From positions 1 through 64,000 of the forward strand of contig NZ_JACHIE010000006.1 in the NCBI RefSeq assembly GCF_014207635.1: a DNA stretch of 64,000 nucleotides. Direction: 5' to 3'. The DNA is from Acetobacter lovaniensis. Its GTDB lineage: Bacteria > Pseudomonadota > Alphaproteobacteria > Acetobacterales > Acetobacteraceae. Positions within the stretch are counted from its first letter, which is position 1. Each line of letters starts with the position of its first letter. Positions 63,918 to 64,000 of this stretch are shown here, in pieces. The notes below the pieces were generated by a model. That model was not told the origin of the DNA. It did not search any database and saw nothing but the letters and a program-made list of their open reading frames with translations. Position numbers and translations under genes: made by a program.

Positions 63918-63952
63918 ACGGGCGGGGGGATTTTGGTCCCCCCGCCCGTTTT
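63918..63952 (+). terminator. Terminator of rplM-rpsI
   Basis: ACGGGCGGGGGGA and its complement form a 13-bp stem with a short T-containing loop, then TTTTG. Confidence 0.92.
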
Positions 63953-64000
63953 GCGTTTGGGGCCTGGGGGGTGGTTGTGCCCGCTACGTGGGCCAGACGT

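Overview
The window reads as one contiguous chromosomal segment of an acetic acid bacterium (Alphaproteobacteria, Acetobacteraceae; Acetobacter, Komagataeibacter or a close relative). Three things point there: GC-rich codon use, a circularly permuted two-piece tmRNA whose tag reads ANDNTEVLAVAA, and a gene set typical of the group (aconitase, alpha-type SspB, ThyX, Lrp/alr/dadA, YfdX). The exact genus cannot be fixed by reading alone. No transposase, phage gene, CRISPR array, rRNA or tRNA was found. Nearly all genes are intact; only the exported protein at the left edge is cut by the window.

Layout. 1-2.7 kb: cut exported protein, then a Fur-boxed ferrous iron uptake operon (cupredoxin, FTR1 permease, P19) divergent from an unrecognised four-helix membrane protein. 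2.8-9 kb: thiC behind a TPP riboswitch, a sugar porter, and the aroQ-accB-accC operon. 9.2-13.5 kb: RlpA, YihY/BrkB, ornithine decarboxylase, YfdX. 13.5-21.4 kb: ccmAB, aconitase, a two-gene polar amino acid ABC transporter, a LysR regulator. 21.4-24.3 kb: an unusual three-gene cluster around a membrane-anchored ClpA-like AAA+ ATPase. 24.6-30.6 kb: the rimP-nusA-rnpM-infB-rbfA operon. 30.6-33.7 kb: an lrp/alr/dadA D-alanine catabolic block bracketed by CCTGAR hexanucleotide repeats. 33.8-39.5 kb: AGE-family epimerase, hldE, hldD, UDP-glucose dehydrogenase and an orphan gene. 39.9-46.4 kb: GH144-type glycoside hydrolase, VOC protein, class I fumarase, sspB, ssrA, thyX and a small Cys-rich secreted protein. 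46.6-54.5 kb: apbC, OpgC-type acyltransferase, HtrA/DegP protease, FUSC protein, a 33-residue membrane protein, an orphan periplasmic protein, a CPA1 antiporter. 54.7-64 kb: ilvD, pstC-pstA-pstB-phoU, a dehydratase-like protein, an orphan anchored protein, rplM-rpsI.

How the genes work together. Many products serve core metabolism and information flow: the TCA cycle (aconitase, fumarase), fatty acid, shikimate and branched-chain amino acid synthesis, thiamine synthesis, translation initiation and ribosome maturation. A second theme is the envelope: heptose and uronic acid precursors for surface polysaccharide, putative beta-1,2-glucan handling (GH144 hydrolase and OpgC), periplasmic proteolysis and RlpA. 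The tmRNA gene lies next to sspB, which encodes the adaptor that hands tmRNA-tagged proteins to ClpXP.

The best candidates for something undescribed are the membrane-anchored AAA+ cluster at 21.4-24.3 kb, the four-helix membrane protein paired with the iron operon, and the repeat-bracketed lrp/alr/dadA block directly after rbfA. All functional statements rest on reading motifs by eye; no database search was run.
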